This document shows positions 1-10,867 of a DNA stretch of 64,000 bases, one piece after another. The position numbers and the translations under genes were made by a program. This DNA comes from Cyclaneusma minus. Its lineage: Eukaryota; Ascomycota; Leotiomycetes; Marthamycetales; Marthamycetaceae. The stretch is from positions 930,001-994,000 of the forward strand of contig JAKZHN010000009.1 of NCBI GenBank assembly GCA_037179335.1, written 5' to 3'. How positions within the stretch are numbered: position 1 is the first letter of the stretch; the number at the start of each line of letters is the position of its first letter. Below the pieces are notes generated by a model, which saw only the letters and a program-made list of their open reading frames with translations, did not search any database and was not told the origin of the DNA.

Positions 1-1285
1 GTGATCCAGATCTGTCGAGGCGATAGGTTGAATGTGGTCAGGTAAGATGCGATGCTTGCCGACAGGAAACCCTTGAGCTGATGATGGACGACTTTCCGGC
101 CAACATCGATCATCTTGATGTACTGCATGTGGTTCTGTTCCTCGTAGTCACCAAGGGGCACATAGGCTCGTTCGTATGCCTGCACTCGCTTTTTGAAGTC
201 TTGCAGAGAATCGACAGGATCCTTGTCCTTGTAGTCCGGTCCCGAAAGCTTAAGCCGCATGTTCGCCTCAAGGAGGTTCTGATCTTCGCACACGCTCTCT
301 ATGAAGAGAATTCCCAGCTTAGGCTCTCGCTCCTTAATGCGCCTGAAGAGCAGTTTGCGGCGTTCCAAGGTGCTATTTGTCGCATCGAGGATACCAACCG
401 CTCCTCCTTGGTTGAGAAGATAATCCAATAACTCGTCCAGTGTCGCCATTGCAACCTGTTCCCGTATTTGAGCGGCTTTGGTATTGGTCGGGTCGAAGAA
501 CTTGGCGCTTTGGTCCATAGCCTCGATATTAGGAAGCTCGCCAGGCGACGAAACTTTCTCCAGAGGCATCATTGCCGGCTCTTCTTCTGGGATTGGCTCA
601 TTCCCATTCAGGAGAATGTGTGCGGCTTGCCTAGGTGCATCTATGATGCCGGCGATAGATCCCGTGCGGATGGGCATAGTTGATGGTACGCTCGTTGGCC
701 CGGCCGGGGGCGATTGCGGTCTTGGGGAGGCTGGGTTGTTTGGCCCGGTGCCAGCTGCAACACGACGACGGTTTCCCACATTGAAGATTCGAGTATTATG
801 CTGCTGCCAGGACAGGTAGCGCTGGAGCTTTTTCGTAATGTATGACTTTCCCCGTGCTGGCAGTCCGACCATGACAATCACCAGCTTCGCGGCAACATCG
901 CGTTCAGCGATTCGTCCATCAGGTGAAACTCTCGATCTTGTCATACCAGGGATATTGAGAGTGGTGGCTGGCGGCCGAGTGCGCGGAGTCGTAGTTCCAG
1001 AATTCTGTCTGAGAGGAGGTCTAGTAAATCTCGTCAGTAACCAGTGTATAAAGCGACTTGGAGGGGTTTGTGAATATGCGCATTTCTGTAGTATCTGCAT
1101 CCCAAGACATACCCAGTGCCAGCTCCATCTTTGCTGTAAAGATGGTGGCAAAATGGGCGAGGAACAGGCACAATGCACTGAAGAAAGAGATTGTCATACA
1201 TTCTGGGACTCGCGGGAGCCGTCGAGATTGGCGTATCGTCGAGAGTGTAGCCTGAGCCATTGTGCAAATCACCAGGGCCGTTCAT
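1..1285 (-). CDS. 6-phosphofructo-2-kinase (N-terminal part, runs off window)
   Basis: Makes fructose-2,6-bisphosphate from fructose-6-phosphate and ATP, the cytosolic switch between glycolysis and gluconeogenesis. The kinase P-loop GLPARGKSYITKKLQRYLSW lies at about 800-870. It is followed by the family's NxGxxRR-type segment (NVGNRRR), a Pro/Ser-rich insert of roughly 85 residues, then SAKFFDPTN, GILDATNST and FIESVCED. The frame leaves the window just before the expected bisphosphatase RHG motif, so phosphatase competence cannot be judged. Start ATG at 1285. A donor GTATGT at 1112 and acceptor TTTACTAG at 1022-1021, with branch CTGAC, keep phase. A further 66-nt stop-free segment (1199-1134, GTATGA...TTACAG) may also be an intron. 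Divergent from TAD3. The family call is firm; exon 1 details are less so. Confidence 0.88.
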
Positions 1286-2751
1286 TGCGGCAATTTGCAG
1301 GGCACGACCGAGAGAGGTTGTTGGGGGATGGACAAGAGACTCAGGTTGGGATTTTTGACGTGACCTCGACTTCTCTGCAGTACCCTGTGGATGCTTATCG
1401 AGGGCGGTCGCCAGGCCTAGGGCAGCCGCTCGCCGCGCCGCATGAGCTATGGCGGAAAAGGCACGTTAGCGCAAGGTTCTTCTTCGGCGACTCAAGCACA
1501 TTGAATCCAAATAAAGAGGAGCTCGGAGGCTTCGGTCAGGCCACTCAGCCAGTCGTGGGGAAGGGAGACGCTACCTATGAGATCATGCTGGGGGGGAGTT
1601 GTGGGGAGCTCCTGATGGGGCATATCGCGATATCGGATTTGAGACCCCTGGAGTGCGGACAAGGCTGCGAGGGTGATGTATGATGGGCGCGGCGATGCAC
1701 GTCGGTGATGATCAGGGTTGACTTCTCGGCTGGAAGCCCGGGCGGCGAAGGTTCAACGGTGCGAAGGACGTGAGCTTTAAAGTGAATGAGAAGTAGTCCG
1801 GGTTGAGGCTCGAGCTGGGCGAGGTGAGAGGTCGCCTCGTCGCGTTTCAATACGTGCGCTGGCAGTTCCACGGAGGCCGACGGCTGGAAGAGCGGTTGCG
1901 AGGCAGTGCTGCCGGATCCGTGGTTGGCAGAGAGTTCAAGACAGAAAAAGAGTCATGTCGGCATCAGACTTTTGTTGGGTCTGGCTTGGCCCAACTGTTT
2001 ATTATTACGCTGTGCCCGGGGCTGGAACGACGGGAGCCTAAGCTGGCTGCTCAAGCGATAGGTACCTTAGTGTAAGCTGAGAGACTTGGTTGTATGAGGT
2101 GAGGCGGGCGAGGTGATGCAGATCTGGTCAAGAGGTGGTAGGTGGATTGTAGGAAGATAGATAGAAGCCACGTTTGTGTCAAGCTGGGTGAGATTGGAGC
2201 TTCTTTACTAGTCGCGGAGTCCGAAGCTTTGATGGCGGCTTGGGCTGGGAGCCGCATTGCTATTTGCCTCGAGGGCGACTGGAGGAGGGTTGGACACAAG
2301 CTCAAGCCCGCCGACACACGAAAGGCTGCGTTGGCTCTGGTCCAATCTCGCCGACACATGCACCGGCAAACGCCAGCCCCGAGCCTGCTGCTGCCTCCCG
2401 CTTTCAGAGAGCACGGAGAGCTCTTGGCTTGAAAACGAACTCTTGTAAAGAAATCTGTCCCTCTTGGCAGGTGGCATCGAGTTTAAAAATTTGCACCCAT
2501 AACATGACCTTTTCGTAGCCGTGCGCACACATACTTTTGAGCGGAGGATGGTTGCAGCCTCCCTATGACGCTTCTGGACAAGTTTCGCGGTACATGTAGC
2601 AGGGTGGGGGTCCAGCGCTGATCAGTGCAGTGCGTGGAGAAGTCCAATCGAGGGGTAACTTTTGGCGCCCGTCCCCGGCATCCCGTAAGGCTGCACGCCA
2701 AAAACCTTGTCCAGGGAGATTTTTTCAACTTCAAGACATCCAAACCTGCGA
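1286..2751. promoter_or_regulatory. Divergent intergenic region PFK2 / TAD3
   Basis: About 1.5 kb separates the starts of two divergently transcribed housekeeping genes and must hold both promoters and 5' UTRs. I see no convincing gene, tRNA or long repeat in it. Several short open frames exist, but none reads like protein. Confidence 0.5.
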
Positions 2752-4014
2752 ATGACGCAAAACAGCGGCTATTACGTCGCTCCCTCCGATGACACCGAAC
2801 TGGTCGTCTCTGACCGCTGCTTGAGCCCCTCGACGAAATATGACAGTCCCAAAGGGACTCTGGATTTCCTGAAAACCACCCTCGAAGTCCGCAAGGCTGA
2901 CGATCTCATCGATGTCTACATCACCAGAGTGCCCGTCAAGGCCGCACATGCCGTTCTGAGGTATGGACTCACCATTAATCAACTCTAAACAACGCTGATT
3001 GCTTCGCAAAGCGCTCTCCGCTCAGCCGGCCTGGACGGCGATGGCTTGAACATCCAGCACCTGCGCCGATTTGCAAAAGACGAACACCTCCCCCCGCATC
3101 TCAGAAAGCCCGAGGACCACAATGGCTCGTCCGATCTATGCCTTTTGGTAGGACCGGTTTCCGTTATACCACTGCCAAGGTTACAGGAGTTCTTGGCCAA
3201 GCACATTCCCGATGGCAGCACCATCGACACAACAGGCGTCCCTCCTCAAGCCCCGACCTCGGAAGAGGAAGCAACGCGATGGTCGAAGGCATACTGGCCG
3301 GTTGTCTACAAGAAAAGCAATCCATTTGGGCCGCATCCAAGCATTATAACAAGGGCTGAGCTGGAGTTTTCGGATGTTGATAGCTGGATGGAGCTTGCTT
3401 ATACCACTGCCCGCAAGACCAAAGCTGCAGGCTGCGGCGAGGCCATTGGGGCTGTTGTTGTCCACAGACAAGATGGAAAAGCGAGTCTTGTCGCTGCTGC
3501 TGGAGATGGCCGTTGGTGGAAAGCTCCTTCGACTCAGGGGCCCGGCAATATCATGGGCCACGCCGCGATGCGTGCCATTGGTATGGTCGCCAGAACCATG
3601 AAGACGCGCGAAGATGTTCAGAAAGGCATAGCCGTCCAGGACCCACCCCCTCCTTGCGACGACATGTTTTTCGACATGCCGCTCGTCGAAGGCGAGGAAA
3701 ACAACGATGTCGAGGAGTTCTTTGGCAAGCCAGAAGGCTACCTCTGCCAGAATCTGGAACTGTACATGACCCATGAGCCGTGCATTATGTGCTCGATGGC
3801 CATTGTGCATTCGAGATTTGGAAGAGTGGTTTTCGGCCAGTCCATGCCGAAGACTGGAGGCTTGACCAGCGATGGCGATGGTGTTGATCCGGGACTCGGC
3901 CATGGTTTGTTCTGGCGTAAAGAGCTCAACTGGTGCCTTCTGGCATGGCGCTGGAAGCGTGAAGACAGCGCTGAGCAGCATCATGTCGTTGTAGGCAATA
4001 CAATTCACGTTTGA
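2752..4014 (+). CDS. TAD3: tRNA-specific adenosine-34 deaminase subunit Tad3
   Basis: Non-catalytic partner of Tad2; the heterodimer makes inosine at the wobble position of tRNAs. Exons 2752-2960 and 3012-4014 give 403 aa; the 51-nt intron has donor GTATGG and acceptor CAAAG. The C-terminal half is a cytidine-deaminase fold. The zinc motif reads HAAMRAIG, where an active deaminase has HAE, and the second motif is HEPCIMCSMAIVHSRFGRVV (PCxxC). Loss of the catalytic Glu with retained zinc ligands is the hallmark of Tad3 as opposed to Tad2. A Pro/acidic loop of about 45 residues lies between the motifs. ATG at 2752 is the first in frame. Confidence 0.92.
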
Positions 4015-4606
4015 TTCTATCGATTGTGCTATGAAAAATCCTGGCCGTGATTCTATCAACAACCTACTGTTTCAATCTACCTAGGTAGGTTCCTAATAAT
4101 CGCTTCGTCTGTGTATATTTTCTGCCAATGTGAGCATGATCATGGCCAAGAATGCGCGGCAGCTTCGCGTAAGAAAACGTCGCAGACGTGCGGAGCGCTG
4201 TATTTTGGCGTCTACGCGCAGTCGGAACGGTGAAAAACGAGCGTGCAACAAACAAATTTGCCTCGCAGTTGATAAAAACACGCACATCAAGCCCGCGCTC
4301 GCGACACACTCGTTTGTGCATTGGAAGGATTATTATACGGCAGCCTTTAAAACTGTGAGATGATGATTTGCCAATATAGCGGCTATCAATAATAATGATA
4401 AAATTGTGTTAATTTGTCTAGGTAATTTGTTGCCTCGATTACTTCAGTCCAGGGCTCAGATGTAAAACAAAGTGTTCTGGGGCGATATGTGGCTGTTCAG
4501 GCTATTTTTAGCAATTTTTGAGTCATTATGTTTTTGAAGTTAATTTTTGGGGTTTTAACTCAATTGTCCGCTAGGTAACTTTTAAAATTCGCTCTAAAAT
4601 AAGCGA

Positions 4607-4645
4607 AAAGTTTCACCCTGTCGACGTGCAACAAATATATTTTTT
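4607..4645. repeat. Short dispersed repeat, copy 1
   Basis: The core GTCGACGTGCAACAAAT followed by A/C-TATTTT is shared with 27071-27108, with weaker similarity in the flanks (GCGAAA...TTCAC). A related GTGCAACAAACAAATTT occurs near 4243. Probably a fragment of a transposon end; too short to classify. Confidence 0.4.
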
Positions 4646-5464
4646 TGATTCGTCATTTGCAAAATTTCGAGGCTAATTAGCCTATAGTAATGTAGTAGAA
4701 AAGGGGGGGCGATGGAGCAACGCTCAATTTAGCTAAAATCCTCGACGTGGACTCGGAAGGTCCTTAGTTCGGACTTTTATTGACCGGGCGAATTTTGATT
4801 TATTAGGCAGACTGAATTTTGAGTCACGCCGGCCCCTGGTTGCTTTAGGACGGGATCGTAGGGGCTTGCCAGCAGGTTGTATAGGTAACGATGACTTCTA
4901 CCAGATCTTGGAAGGTCGGGGAAAAACATCTTGGCATTCAACGTGCTCTAGATCCTATATAGAGTAATGATAGGGGATAGTGCTACTACCCCTTACTGTC
5001 GAAGAACAGGACGTAGAAGAGTGTCTTGTACCTAGGTACTCAACACTCCTTCTAGCAGAGGGATGAGCCATTTGTACCTGGTAGCTATGATTAGCCTTGG
5101 ACATGGCTCATTACCAGCTAGGCTACTCCACAGGGATCCGTATGACTCTCACCTGATATTCGACACTAGGTAGATTCTTACTAGAGCGCTGCAGAAGCTT
5201 GAAATTTGGTGACTTGGGAATGGAGGCATGCAAGTGGTTTGCAGTAGGTGTTTGGAAATCACTTGTGTGAAGAGAGAGGGACTTTTGCGGTATTGTGGTA
5301 TCGGTAGGTTGAAAACCTCGGGGGAATGATATGTGACAGGGATAGATAAAGTGGTTGTTGGTATCACCTTGGGTAGATTGTGGTCACTGAAAGAACATGG
5401 TAGCAAGTAACGTGTATAACGCGTTGAGAAGGGGGTGGTTCAGTGGTGTTGGGTTGGTAACTAC

Positions 5465-5600
5465 CTAAAAAAGAAAAGAGCTCTCCTACCTGGAAGAGCT
5501 TCCCTTCTAATAGCTCAAGCTGCAAAGGGCTGAGCTACCACAAAAAAGCCTAACCTACGAAGGGCAGCATTCTATGTGATTCCATGATCAAACAGTGAGA
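5465..5600. repeat. Diverged single arm of the 10.9-11.5 kb TIR element
   Basis: Reads AAGAGCTCTCCT...CTTCTAATAGCTC...GCAAAGGGCT...GTGATTCCA in the same order and orientation as the right arm at 11327-11453, at roughly three-quarters identity by eye. I did not find a partner left arm nearby, so this is a solo or truncated old copy. Confidence 0.6.
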
Positions 5601-6447
5601 TAGACTATGGAGAAAATGCTTACCGAAATTCATAGAGAAGTGTGTTTCCTCCCGGTCTTCCTTCCCATCAAGCCAAAATCTTTAAAACTGGTCACGGTGG
5701 AAATTGGAATCATATGAAAAGTCCAAAGGTCGTTTTCTCTAGAAGAAGGGTGGTTAAAAACAAGGAAAACTTGACCGAACGTGGTGCAACGTGGCCATTA
5801 ACTGTAGAGTACCTAGGTACCTGGTAGGGACGAAAAGGCATAGATTGGAAAGTCTAGCTAAGGAGGAGCTTATATGCTCCGGGAGAGACTGGCTTGCCAA
5901 AGGCCTTTGTCACACTCTAACATAAAGAGCTGAAAGGGGCTTAGCCCTGCATAAGCATAGCTCAACATTGGTAACTAAGCTACGAATACAAGCTTGAAAT
6001 CCTGAGTGAGGAGGTAGAAGTTCTTCACACAGGCGGGAGTAGGAGGCCATTGAACTAGCCGTTGTGGAACTATGATGGAAATGCCAATCAATGTTCAGAG
6101 GCAGCTGCTGGCCCACGTTCCGAACTTTGACAAATTTATTTGTTGGCAGGTGTAAGTTCACCTGGACTTCAATCTTCATCGAAGACGACATGAACCTCAT
6201 TTCTTTCCAAACTCATCTGCCGTCCCAAGGCATTATTCATTTCTCCGTACCCATTGCAGACAGCTCAATACCCAAGTACGATCCAAACATTCAGTCTTTA
6301 CCCTCTGGTAGCAGCAGATTTAGAGCCTTCTGAGCCGCCACCCACCATCCCTCAACCTGGAACTTCCATCCTACCCTCCTGCACACAATGTGGACTGACC
6401 AATGTGTCAACCGGAACAGTGCGCAGAACTGGAGCATGAGGAGAGCT

Positions 6448-7092
6448 CTAGGAGGATTTGGGATTGTGACTGCCAACGAGAGTCAGAGTCTCCTCGTCGT
6501 CGGCAGTCAGAATCTCCTCGTGGTCGGGGGTCGCCTCAGAGTCGAGAGTCTCGCTTCTCTTCGCTCCTATTTTACCGCAGCCTTCCCAACACTGAATACT
6601 CCTCCCACCGGGCGACTGGAAGCAATTTTCTTCCCAGTGGTTGTGAGTCTCAATGATAAGTTCCTTGCAGTGGTAGTCGGAGTAGACCCTGCAATTAGTG
6701 CTGTCACTCGTGCCACCTTTGGTCGTGAGCGAGATCCAGTTCCCGGTTTTGTTTCCTACCCCTCCCTGCACCACCTGTTTACCCGTTGTTAGATGATATT
6801 GCAGTATATTCATGGGGTTACGTACGTCTAACCACGGGAATGAGTAGCAAAAAGCCTCCATGTCTGGGCAGTTGGGCGTAAAGGTGATCGAGGGCAAGTG
6901 GCCAGATCTGGGATGACAATCAATGTCATCCCATAGCTTGACACATGAGTTCATGAACTTGCACCCCCAGGCGGGATTGGGTCCGACGCCCCAGGGAGGG
7001 TCGGGAACGGGCGAAGCGTCTGCAATGGGGGAGCCTCTCACTCCCTTGAAGGTGAAGGGAGCCAAGACAAGCAGGAGTCGTAGGGAAAGCAT
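6448..7092 (-). CDS. Small secreted cysteine-rich protein, unknown family
   Basis: Single-exon frame of 214 aa. The first 20 residues (MLSLRLLLVLAPFTFKGVRG) form a signal peptide with a hydrophobic core and small residues before a likely cleavage site. The mature part carries ten cysteines, including GCKFMNSC, QCWEGC and HCKEL, one N-glycosylation site (NKTG) and no membrane segment. The C-terminal 35 residues are acidic with an imperfect repeat (ETLDSEATPDHEEIL / TADDEETLTL) encoded by repeated GTCAGAGTCTCCTCGTCGTC-like DNA. It sits alone in an AT-rich repeat region, a usual setting for effector-like genes. No family recognised; expression and role are unknown. Confidence 0.6.
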   Translation of the reverse strand: MLSLRLLLVLAPFTFKGVRGSPIADASPVPDPPWGVGPNPAWGCKFMNSCVKLWDDIDCHPRSGHLPSITFTPNCPDMEAFCYSFPWLDVRNPMNILQYHLTTGKQVVQGGVGNKTGNWISLTTKGGTSDSTNCRVYSDYHCKELIIETHNHWEENCFQSPGGRSIQCWEGCGKIGAKRSETLDSEATPDHEEILTADDEETLTLVGSHNPKSS

Positions 7093-8203
7093 TGTTGAGC
7101 TGGTCCGGAAGGTTATGGAAACTGAGGTAGGTTGTAGCTTCCTTCCAAAGACGGCGGAAGCGACTATTTGTGAACGGAAGAGGGTGATTTCTGGCGGTCC
7201 TGCTGGGTTTCTCTTCTGACCTGAATGGGGGACACCTAAGAGTAAGAGATATATATACCTAAGTGCACATGAGGGATTTCATGCACTTGAGCGGCTAGAA
7301 GATGGCTGGTGAGAGAATGTGTGCAGCTTGTTGTTGTAAGGTGGCTGGCTCATGTGATGCGCGGCGCGCTCGTCAACTATGGTTCTACATCATCCTTCCT
7401 GCTCGGCAGCCCGCCACCTCTCTTTCGCTGCTGTGGTGCTTCAGCAGGCTATTTGGGCGACATAGGGTCAGCTCACAAAGCCAAGTTCTCGTGAATAAGC
7501 TGAACTCTAAGAAACAACACTGATCACGGAAAACAAACTACTTGTTGATGTTGTGCGGAGGGTGTCATCCGACCATGTTGAATGCTCAGATAAATAACTC
7601 AGTCATCAACCGATTCTTTTATTGAGGGCTCTCGGACGTATAGAAATTTTTCTCTATCTCCGGGTGCTATTTTCATTATCCGAACCTTATTGCTTTGTGG
7701 TTTTCTCGCAGCGTTCCAAAGTTTGCAAATAAATGGTTACAAATACACCTTACTTAGCAATGGCGAGACAACCAAATTTGCCAATTTATTATGAAATTTT
7801 TATCCATGGTTTTGCATAGCGCATGCATCTAATTCTGAGTTTTATTCCATGGTAGGAAATGGTTTTTTCGTTCTTCCATTAATAAAAAACTAGGGGACTT
7901 TTCTGGTTGGGTTTTTCACCTGTCCGACAGCCATTACTTAGAAAGTTGACACTGGGACCAATTTTAGAGCCTTGACGGTGGACGTAGTACCTATAAGTAT
8001 CTGAGAGTCTCCTCTATCAGATTCTTCGATCTTCAAGACAAATAAATTATTATTTCACCAACTTGTTGAGCATCAAAGTCGAGGTCACATTGGACCTTAC
8101 TCATGCCAACTGTCATCTTCATAACTCAACAGGTTGATCCTAGATCAGTCTTTGATTGAATTGGATTTCTTTCTCCGCTTGGCAGATGGCGAAGAAGTGG
8201 CTG
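7093..8203. other. AT-rich intergenic stretch, nothing recognised
   Basis: Promoter side of the secreted-protein gene and 3' side of the broken gene at 8204-9715. From 7530 to 8200 the sequence is AT-rich with dense stops. No repeat partner or RNA gene noticed. Confidence 0.4.
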
Positions 8204-9715
8204 CTAGGAATAATCCAACCTAAACTTCCAGTGAATATAATCTGCCCCTAATCTCTCCTCTTCCTCATTATCGCAAGTATAAGGAAACAGCCTCCACCCT
8301 TTCCCATGCTCTTCTAAAAACTCCTGATCCCGGTACTCCGACCCCTGGTAGTCCATGAAAACGTATTGCGAACAACCGTCAAATTCCGGATTCAGGAAGT
8401 CTTCGGTGATATCATCGGCTGAACCAAGTGTGGCAACAACCTCTTTCGGCCTTCCGAGAATAGTTCCAATGACAAGAGTTGCTTTCGTAAACTTTACGAG
8501 CGGTGTCTTGCGAAGACTGACGTAGCGTTTTGAGTTGGAAGTACCGTATACCAGCTGCTTCCATTCGTCGTCGGGCCAAAAGGTCGTCAGAAGATCTGTG
8601 GTCTTGTCGAGACTTTAGATCGCGGTGTTGGGAATCTCTACCCGCAAAACGGAAGCATTGATGCGACCCATTCCTCGCTTCCTGGCCCAGAAAGCGTATT
8701 TACGTGCAACCGCCAGATCGGGGTACAGGTAGACAGCCCCCAATCTCATATTGAATTCCCCATTATCAGTAGACCGGCCACGGAAAGTACCGAAGTGGGC
8801 TGTGAAGTTACCGTCATCCCTTCCCCAACGATCCAGAAAACGATTGGTAGTAAAGCCACCACAAAAGAGAACTGTGGATCCGAGGGCACTTCCTGAAAGA
8901 GCCGGGGAAGAGACGGTGTCGACCTGCGAGGTGGACTGGCCTTGGGAGCGGTTTAAAACAGGGCTGGATTGTGAGATAGCGGACGCAGAACCGCCAGGAG
9001 TTGTGGCTTCCTCAGTGGCCGTCTTGCGCTTTTCAGAGGTAATTTGCACGTCCCAGAGGTGCGCGAATGCTGCAACCATAGTGTCATTGAGCCAGTGAAA
9101 ACATGGTGCCGTCAATCTGATTCCTCTGCAGCTTGGAGTCATGATCGCGTCCTGTAGATCCTGATTGATCCCGACAGAATCCATCGACTTGCGCCATTCA
9201 TTGTCGTCCTCCGAAACCGTATCACCATCATCCTTGAACTCGAATCGTGTAATGCAAATCTCCTCGAATGTCACCATGCCCCCATCGATATCGCGCCATC
9301 CCTCCATATACTCTTCGTCGTCACAGTCGTTCACTTTATTCCAATGTTCCCAGAGATCGGTAGCTCTCTCTTGGGAGAATCCGACGTATAGTAACGTTTC
9401 GAAGGAATAGATATGATCAGGAATTTCCTCAAAATGATCCACATCCACACTTGATGTTGTGTTTGCTGGCGGTGGAGGAAATGGGATGTCCTGGTATTCT
9501 TCCGCGCTCGCGCGGTTGAGGCGGCGTTTGTGAACCTTCACGAGACCTGGGGCAGAGCCATCGATCAGGGTCCCTTCTTGTCGAAGAAAAGCGGCATCCT
9601 CGGGGTCGAAGAGGGGGTGGTGTGGCAATGTCGAGAACACAAGCTGAGGTTTTGGTTTACGTCTTGCCTTGATCTCTTCGTCTGTAGGACCGGGAATGAA
9701 TCGAATTATCTTCAT
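8204..9715 (-). pseudogene. Unknown 503-codon protein split by one in-frame TAA
   Basis: ATG at 9715 opens 366 codons ending at TAA (8617-8615). The same frame then continues for 136 codons to the stop at 8206-8204 with equally protein-like content (FWPDDEWKQLVYG, FMDYQGSEYRDQEFLEEHGK). The middle segment CGGFTTNRFLDRWGRDDG, then AHFGTFRGRSTD, then AVYLYPDLAVARKYAFWARK and VLRVEIPNTAI resembles ADP-ribosyltransferase-like folds in fungal proteins of unknown function; this is a weak family inference. The stop fits CAA>TAA, a CpA to TpA change typical of RIP. Only one lesion is visible, so it may be recent, strain-specific or a sequencing error. Neighbours are repeats. Confidence 0.6.
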
Positions 9716-10502
9716 GGCTCGGGTATTGAGGTGGGATGAGGACTTCGAGTATCCTGGTGTTTTAGCGTCTTCAAAGGAAAGTAAGAAGGGAAATAGGAGA
9801 AGAGCATGGGCCTTATGTATGACCAGCCGGCTTCATCCCCAGGCACTTGTCTGGAACGTAGCGGGGTGTAATTAACGGTCGCTCTATTTTTTCTTAGTTG
9901 TGTGCTTTGTGACTCATTATGAGAGATTCTAGTCTGCTTGGTTCGGTTGTGGTTTAAGCGTCGGCTAGCAGCCTCGCGAACCACTCCCGACACTTTGTGA
10001 ACTCGGTGATCGGAAGAAATCTGGATAGTTGGGTGCCCGGAGATAATCAAAGTGACCGGGAGGAATACAGATGCATGGTTCAGGCGCCGGTTGAGGAGGA
10101 GACACCTTATTTTTTGAACCATGAAACTCGTCCCCTTGAGTGGTACTTCTGGCTGCCAATGAGATCGCTAACCAAACACAAATCAACCTCAAACCACAGG
10201 CAATTGGAACGAAGAAAATCAGAGGCCGTCGGAAACACACTTAAGAAGCTACACCTGCTTTTCCCACAGACCCTCAACCCCAACAAAATTCGAAAAAGCC
10301 ACCACGGTCACCCAAAATAAGTCCACCAAGTGGCCCACCCTCAAGCGTCCCTCTCATAACTTTATCCTTCGAAACCCCCTCGCCCCCTCGCAAATACCTA
10401 TGACCACACTTATTCGGATTTTCCAAGGTTGACTCTATGGCCCTGATGAATTCCTTCCCGGCCAAATGGCCCGCTTGCTCATGCACCATTAGAATCAGGG
10501 AA
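9716..10502. other. Intergenic, promoter side of the broken gene
   Basis: No gene supported. Open frames on both strands here overlap each other and lack protein-like composition. Confidence 0.4.
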
Positions 10503-10804
10503 ATGAGTAACAGCGAAGACACGACCAAGTTCTTCGCAAAAGTCAGCCAGCTGAAAGCCACTTTACCCCGAAGAACGGTACATTTTATGACTACCTCGAG
10601 AATGCCATAATCGAGACAATCTTCGGCAGCAATTTCATCGAGCAGGCCGGCCCGAACCTAAGGTTTACCGCGGATATTTGCCGCAGCGTATTTTGGGGGC
10701 AGGATGTGAAAGCTAAAAATGTGGATAAAAGAGACACAGCTACCTATTTCCGGACATTGAATGCACCGAGTAGTGTGATGTTCCGAGGATTTGAGGGATA
10801 CTAA
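10503..10804 (+). pseudogene. Truncated, frameshifted N-terminal piece resembling Fic-domain proteins
   Basis: ATG at 10503 begins MSNSEDTTKFFAKVSQLKAT. At the T-run near 10582-10585 the frame must shift by one base, after which it reads FYDYLENAIIETIFGSNFIE, then FTADICRSVFWGQDV, and stops at 10802-10804. The pattern (E)N..IE...GSN.IE.AG..L....ICR.VF resembles the inhibitory and N-terminal part of fungal Fic/DOC (AMPylase-like) proteins. The catalytic HPFxxGNGR core is absent. The frame dies about 60 bp before the TIR element begins. Family call from memory of the motif pattern, so moderate at best. The one-base shift could be a homopolymer sequencing error, but the missing core could not. 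Confidence 0.4.
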
Positions 10805-10867
10805 GGCCTTCTAAGAAACCAGCGAATATTACCCTATCTGCACAATCCGCCGAATATCGGAAACATG

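Larger units (their letters stand above)
4015..6447. other. Gene-free, AT-rich, repeat-bearing stretch
   Basis: No protein or RNA gene recognised. The stretch is AT-rich with many stops in all frames. It holds the palindrome TACCTAGGTA several times (near 4079, 5029, 5810), a 17-mer shared with 27.1 kb (near 4620-4636), and a diverged arm of the terminal-inverted-repeat element found intact at 10.9-11.5 kb (5465-5600). It looks like decayed repeat DNA. Confidence 0.55.

Noticed and set aside
838..1683. 281-codon plus-strand frame over PFK2
   Set aside because: Antisense shadow of the kinase exon and its 5' region.
10274..10561. 95-aa frame with a hydrophobic N-terminus on the minus strand
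   Set aside because: It is the complement of the Fic-like remnant's coding strand and has no independent support.
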